DNA of 19,726 bases from Cyanothece sp. UBA12306 (GTDB lineage Bacteria; Cyanobacteriota; Cyanobacteriia; Cyanobacteriales; Microcystaceae): contig DLXW01000121.1 in the NCBI GenBank assembly GCA_003448685.1, positions 1 through 19,726 of the forward strand. The letters are read 5' to 3'. Under the pieces are notes generated by a model. It saw only the letters and a program-made list of their open reading frames with translations. It was not told the origin of the DNA and searched no databases. Numbering within the stretch: position 1 is the stretch's first letter; each line of letters opens with the position of its first letter. Both the position numbers and the translations under genes were made by a program. This document shows, one piece after another, positions 15,897 through 19,726 of this stretch.

Positions 15897-16760
15897 ATGG
15901 TAATTACTAACTTTTCTAATATTCTAGAAGGACTCTCTTTAACTGAAGGACTAAATCAAGAAGAATTATCAAGATTTAGTGAAGTTGGAGAATTTAAAGA
16001 AGTGAAAGCAGAATCTATTTTAATAAAAGAAGGAGAAACAATTGAAAATTTATTAATTCTCTTACAAGGAGAAGTAGAGATCATAAAAAGTGATAGTAAG
16101 GGACGACAAAGAAAAGTAACTACTCAAAGTTCAGGAGCAATTTTAGGAGAAATGGAGCTTTTTCTAGAAAGATCTTGTCAAGCATCGGTCAAAGCAGCAA
16201 CCCCTTGCAGTCTATTTATATTTGAGTATAAAAATCTTGAAACGTTAATTGATCAAGGTGATAGTTTAGTTAACAAAATAGTAATTAATTTAGGAAAAAT
16301 TGTTAGTCGAAAATTAGAAAATCTTAATCATGAAGTTATTAATTTATTGAATCAACACGATGATTTATTAACAACTATTGAACAATCTAAAAACCTTAAT
16401 TCAAAAGATTCACTAGAAAAGACCAGAAAAGATTTACTCAAAAAAGCCGAACAGTTAAGAAAGAGTCAGCATCAAGTTGAAAATCAACTAAATTTTCTGG
16501 AACAACAAGTCCAACAGACTAAATTGACTCGCAAAGCAGCGGGGATAGTAATTGCTCTGTTTGCTGGAGGATTTGCTAGTTTATTTTTTAGTCATTTAAT
16601 TGGTATAGGACTGAGTAAAATGCCAATTTCTTCAGAACAAGAGCTTCCGAAACCAGCATCTATTCCCTATATCAAAACAGAAGAAAGATGTCAAAAAAGA
16701 GCAGGAAGTATTTGGTATGAAGGACAATGTTGGGACTTTTTTCACAATAAAGATTGGTAA
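15897..16760 (+). CDS. Membrane-tethered cyclic-nucleotide-binding-fold protein with degenerate pocket
   Basis: 287 residues. Residues about 10-125 form a CNB (cNMP-binding) fold: LIKEGETIENLLILLQGEVEI, then GEMELFLERSCQASVKAA at 84-101. The conserved GE (84-85) is present, but the arginine that holds the cyclic phosphate (R82 of E. coli CRP, in RAA/RSA) is replaced by C94, so cAMP binding is doubtful. Residues 140-208 are a long helix rich in heptads. One transmembrane helix follows (214-238), then a short tail of about 48 residues with two cysteines (C264, C278) and many aromatics. There is no helix-turn-helix, so it is not a Crp-type regulator. No strong ribosome site is evident. By the positive-inside rule the CNB domain is probably cytoplasmic. 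Its partner is unknown. Confidence 0.85.
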   Translation: MVITNFSNILEGLSLTEGLNQEELSRFSEVGEFKEVKAESILIKEGETIENLLILLQGEVEIIKSDSKGRQRKVTTQSSGAILGEMELFLERSCQASVKAATPCSLFIFEYKNLETLIDQGDSLVNKIVINLGKIVSRKLENLNHEVINLLNQHDDLLTTIEQSKNLNSKDSLEKTRKDLLKKAEQLRKSQHQVENQLNFLEQQVQQTKLTRKAAGIVIALFAGGFASLFFSHLIGIGLSKMPISSEQELPKPASIPYIKTEERCQKRAGSIWYEGQCWDFFHNKDW

Positions 16761-16844
16761 ATCTAGAATTATATTGAATATGCTACAATAGCTAATGGTG
16801 AAAGTATTAATTAAGAGTAAACCCAGAGACTGTAAATTATTATA

Positions 16845-17264
16845 ATGACTTATTCCACAGATTATTAGACATGGACAAAAGAACAGGTAAGCTTACTTAG
16901 ACACAAACGGTTTAAGCAGGTAGATTGGGATAATCTCATCGAGGAAATAGAAGAGTTGGGAAAGAGCCGTGAAAACGCCTTAGAAAGCTACTTGGAACGT
17001 CTTCTAGAACATTTACTTAAATTGTCTTATTGGGAATCAGAAAAACAATATTGTCTGAGAGATTGGAAGTCTGAGATTAGGAATTTTAGAGAACAGATTA
17101 AGAAAATTATTCGGAAAAATCCCGCATTAAAGAATAAGATAGAACTTATATGGGCTGAAATTTATCCCGTTCGGATTTCCGTAATGAGGGAACTTTTTGA
17201 TATTCCTGATAGTGCTGAAATTTCTCTAAATAATGCACTATCGGATGATTGGTTTCCCGATTGA
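16845..17264 (+). pseudogene. DUF29-family gene interrupted by TAG at codon 8
   Basis: DUF29 proteins are small, of unknown function, and abundant in cyanobacteria. Reading from ATG 16845 gives MTYSTDY, a stop TAG (16866-16868), then TWTKEQVSLLRHKRFKQ and VDWDNLIEEIEELG in the same frame, continuing through ESYLERLLEHLLKLSYW, RDWKSEIRNFREQIKKII and ending at DDWFPD (stop 17262-17264). The family usually has a Phe/Tyr-Tyr pair there, so TAT to TAG is a likely single change. Full length would be 139 residues. Without the stop everything else is intact, so it is a very recent lesion, a sequencing error, or read-through. A shorter product from the ATG at 16956 (102 residues) would lack the conserved N-terminus. 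Confidence 0.8.
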
Positions 17265-17326
17265 AAATTAAGGACTAAACATAAAATAACTGTCAGTTTA
17301 AGGAACAGGAGTAGAAAACTATCCAG

Positions 17327-17353
17327 AAAAAAGCCCCCTAGAATTAGGGGACT
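17327..17353 (-). terminator. Intrinsic terminator of transketolase
   Basis: Read on the minus strand: AGTCCCCTA, loop ATTC, TAGGGGGCT and then T6 (17332-17327). The stem is 9 base pairs with one G-U pair. It lies 36 bases after the transketolase stop and is the clearest terminator in the window. Confidence 0.85.
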
Positions 17354-17388
17354 CAAATCATAGATTCAATCAATCACAGTCAAAGAAA

Positions 17389-19401
17389 TTATCCTAAAAC
17401 TGCCTTAGCTTTAGCGACAACATTATCAACACTAAAGCCAAATTTTTCCATACAGGTTCCACCAGGAGCAGAAGCACCAAAACGATCGATGCTTACGCTA
17501 TCACCGTCAAGACCAACATACTTGCTCCAACCAAAACTAGCTGCTGCTTCAACTGATAACCGCTTAGTAACAGCTTTAGGCAGAATAGACTCTTTGTAAG
17601 CAGCATCTTGAGCTTCAAATAACTCCCAAGAAGGTAGAGAAACCACACGAACTTTTTTGCCTTCATCCGATAGTTTTTCCGCAGCCTCAACACAGAGACT
17701 CAATTCTGAACCAGTACCCATCAAAATGATATCAGGAGTACCATCACAATCAACGATAATATAACCACCTTTAGCCAATCCTTCGGTGGAAGTTCCGGCT
17801 AAATTAGGGACATTTTGACGGGTAAAAGCCAAGAGAGTGGGTGCATTTTGCTTGGCTTTCTCAATAGCCACTTTATAAGCACCAGAACACTCATTACCAT
17901 CAGCAGGACGAATTACCGTTAGATTAGGAATAGCCCGTAAAGATGCTAAAGTTTCAATAGGCTGGTGAGTAGGACCATCTTCCCCTTGTCCAATGGAGTC
18001 GTGAGTCATCACCCAAATACAACCAGCTTCGGACAAAGCAGACAAGCGGATTGCTGCGCGCATATAATCGGTGAAGATTAAGAAAGTAGCACCATAGGGA
18101 ATTAAACCAGAACCATGTAACGCCATACCATTACAAATGGCTCCCATGCCATGCTCCCGTACCCCAAAGTGAACATTACGGTTCGCGTACTGTCCTTTTT
18201 GGAAATCACCAGAAACCTTCAGTTCAGTTAAATTAGAGTGGGTTAAGTCAGCAGAACCCCCAATTAATTCCGGTAGAACAGGAGCTAAGATATTGAGGAT
18301 AGCTGCTGAATGTTTCCGAGTGGGCATTCCTTTGTCTTCAGCAGTAAAGGTAGGAAGATCTTTATCCCAACCATCAGGGAGTTTACCGCTTATATAACGT
18401 TCAAATTCTGCCGCTTCTTCGGGATATTTAGCTTTGTAGGTGGCTAAAGCTTGGTTCCACTCCGCTTCATAACTAGCACCCCGTTCAATGGCTTGATTCA
18501 TGTGACTTAAGACATCTTGGGGAATAACGAAGGGTTCATTGTCCCAACCCAAATTATGGCGGGTTAAAGCCACTTCTTCTGTTCCCAAAGCAGCACCGTG
18601 AACCCCTGCGGTATTTTGTTTGTTGGGGGAACCATAACCAATAGTTGTGGTCACTTTAATCATCGAAGGCTTATCGGTTACCGCTTTCGCTTCTTCAATT
18701 GCTTTACCAATGGCTTCTAAATCCGTATTACCATTTTCCACATGGATAACGTGCCAACCGTAGGCTTCAAAGCGCTTAGAAACATCTTCAGTAAAGGCTA
18801 CATCGGTAGAACCATCAATAGAGATATGATTATCATCGTAGAGGGCGATTAATTTTCCTAAACCCCAGTGTCCGGCGATAGAACAAGCTTCACTAGCGAC
18901 CCCTTCCATGTTACAACCATCACCAAGGATGACATAGGTATAGTGGTCAACAATGGTGGCATCGGGTTTGTTAAATTTAGCCGCTAAATGGGCTTCTGCT
19001 AGAGCTAAACCAACCCCATTGGCAATACCTTGTCCTAAAGGTCCGGTGGTAACTTCAACCCCTTCGGTTTCGAAGTTTTCGGGGTGTCCTGGGGTTCTCG
19101 AGTCCCATTGACGAAATTGCTTAATATCTTCGATCGTGACACTATCGTAACCGGTCAAGTATAACAGGGCATACTGTAACATACAGCCGTGACCTGCCGA
19201 TAGAATAAAGCGATCGCGGTTGAACCACTTAGGATTTTTGGGATTAAATCTCATGTATTTATCCCAAAGGACGAAGCCCATCGGAGCGGCTCCCATGGGC
19301 AGTCCTGGGTGTCCAGATTTTGCCTTTTCTACAGCATCAATGGCTAAAAAACGGATAGAATTAATGCACAGTTGTTCGAGGGACTGGGTGGCGACTACCA
19401 T
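17389..19401 (-). CDS. tkt: Transketolase
   Basis: Thiamine-diphosphate enzyme moving two-carbon units between ketoses and aldoses in the Calvin-Benson cycle and the non-oxidative pentose phosphate pathway. 670 residues from the chosen start, the family's usual length. The pyrophosphate domain shows [42 protein letters not shown] and the ThDP motif GDGCNMEG...DDN; the pyrimidine domain shows [16 protein letters not shown] with the catalytic glutamate, [16 protein letters not shown], and RPADGNE. The frame stays open 10 codons upstream to a TTG at 19431, but the family begins [20 protein letters not shown], so I take the ATG at 19401. Upstream sequence has no clear ribosome site. It is divergent from the putative start at 19702. 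Confidence 0.96.
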   Translation of the reverse strand: MVVATQSLEQLCINSIRFLAIDAVEKAKSGHPGLPMGAAPMGFVLWDKYMRFNPKNPKWFNRDRFILSAGHGCMLQYALLYLTGYDSVTIEDIKQFRQWDSRTPGHPENFETEGVEVTTGPLGQGIANGVGLALAEAHLAAKFNKPDATIVDHYTYVILGDGCNMEGVASEACSIAGHWGLGKLIALYDDNHISIDGSTDVAFTEDVSKRFEAYGWHVIHVENGNTDLEAIGKAIEEAKAVTDKPSMIKVTTTIGYGSPNKQNTAGVHGAALGTEEVALTRHNLGWDNEPFVIPQDVLSHMNQAIERGASYEAEWNQALATYKAKYPEEAAEFERYISGKLPDGWDKDLPTFTAEDKGMPTRKHSAAILNILAPVLPELIGGSADLTHSNLTELKVSGDFQKGQYANRNVHFGVREHGMGAICNGMALHGSGLIPYGATFLIFTDYMRAAIRLSALSEAGCIWVMTHDSIGQGEDGPTHQPIETLASLRAIPNLTVIRPADGNECSGAYKVAIEKAKQNAPTLLAFTRQNVPNLAGTSTEGLAKGGYIIVDCDGTPDIILMGTGSELSLCVEAAEKLSDEGKKVRVVSLPSWELFEAQDAAYKESILPKAVTKRLSVEAAASFGWSKYVGLDGDSVSIDRFGASAPGGTCMEKFGFSVDNVVAKAKAVLG

Positions 19402-19701
19402 AACTTTTCTTGGAATAATACGATAAGACAACCATGGGTATGGAAACAGAAGTCAGAAGTCTTCAAGTCAGAAGTTAAACCATTTTGAGACTTTGGTTTA
19501 AAACAATGGTACTGTTCTAACCTATGCTTCGACTGCTTTACGAACCTCCTAGCTGTAGGCTAACCCAAGGTTTGTCTTTATCATCCCATTCTTGCGTAAC
19601 GATGGGAAGACACCACACCAGAATTTTCTGAGCATTAGATTTTGGTTAGTCCTGTAGATGTAGTGATATTATGATTGGGACGCGATCGCTAAATCAAAAT
19701 C
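19402..19701. other. Divergent intergenic region upstream of transketolase
   Basis: Three hundred bases. A short repeat TCAGAAGT occurs at 19452 and 19468 and in related form nearby (19445-19478). TCCCAT/ATGGGA (19584-19607) is a 6-base stem around 12 bases, and GCGATCGC lies at 19682-19689. Short open frames exist on both strands (e.g. 35 codons from ATG 19524, plus) but have no ribosome site. A weak -10-like TATTAT is at 19667-19672. Confidence 0.5.
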
Positions 19702-19726
19702 ATGGAGCATTCCTCTAGTCCCTCTT
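19702..19726 (+). CDS. Possible start of a CDS cut by the right edge
   Basis: An ATG followed by eight open codons (MEHSSSPS) reaches the window end. No ribosome site is seen; only the position after a 300-base divergent spacer and the weak TATTAT at 19667 favour it. Product cannot be named. Confidence 0.3.

Noticed and set aside
19402-19431. TTG start giving transketolase ten extra residues
   Set aside because: The family begins at [10 protein letters not shown]; the extra residues are not family-like and the TTG lacks a ribosome site.
19524-19631. Plus-strand 35-codon frame upstream of transketolase
   Set aside because: No ribosome site, no recognised family, and competing frames on the other strand; not supportable as a gene.
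1-19726. CRISPR arrays, tRNA and rRNA genes
   Set aside because: No regularly spaced repeats with spacers were seen, and no tRNA- or rRNA-like sequence was noticed in the gaps.

Overview
The window looks like chromosome from a unicellular cyanobacterium. It carries chlM (chlorophyll pathway) and the cyanobacterial type of glutamate-cysteine ligase. It also has at least ten copies of the octamer GCGATCGC (HIP1; e.g. 2930, 4027, 5072, 6870, 7584, 12164, 14120, 15182, 19210, 19682), typical cyanobacterial short repeats, and AT-rich coding sequence. The style of the proteins suggests the Crocosphaera/Cyanothece neighbourhood, but that is an impression and not a search result.

Layout. Positions 1-2167 (minus) hold most of a LysM/M23 murein hydrolase that runs off the left edge, preceded by a long leader with several inverted repeats. 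Positions 2597-4302 (minus) hold trmL and gshA, both read toward the hydrolase. Positions 4433-5488 hold a small secreted hypothetical protein and a convergent rnhA. Positions 5592-7142 (plus) are chlM and panB, separated by an eight-copy heptamer repeat that begins inside the chlM stop region. Positions 7145-9181 (minus) encode a large PP2C phosphatase with an N-terminal zinc-ribbon pair and a degenerate kinase-like middle; its stop lies two bases from the panB stop. Just upstream of it, 9203-9360 looks like the right end of an IS200/IS605 (TnpB-type) element, including the structured segment that in such elements makes the guide (omega) RNA.

Positions 9941-13920 (plus) are AT-rich: a PMCA-type calcium P-type ATPase with an extra membrane-associated insertion, a Uma2-family protein and a small coiled-coil membrane protein. 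Positions 14017-15447 (minus) are lpdA. Positions 15897-16760 (plus) encode an unusual membrane-tethered cyclic-nucleotide-binding-fold protein. Positions 16845-17264 (plus) are a DUF29-family gene interrupted by one in-frame TAG at codon 8. Positions 17389-19401 (minus) are transketolase with a clear intrinsic terminator. A possible CDS start sits at the right edge.

Most genes are separate housekeeping units (cell wall, tRNA modification, glutathione, chlorophyll, pantothenate, 2-oxoacid dehydrogenase, Calvin/pentose phosphate cycle), not one pathway. The accessory content is the TnpB-element remnant, the ATPase/Uma2/coiled-coil group, the CNB-membrane protein and the broken DUF29 gene. No CRISPR array, tRNA or rRNA was seen, and no clear new multi-gene system is evident. 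The most distinctive items are the transposon end abutting the phosphatase start, the degenerate cNMP pocket in a membrane-tethered protein, and the structured leader of the hydrolase.
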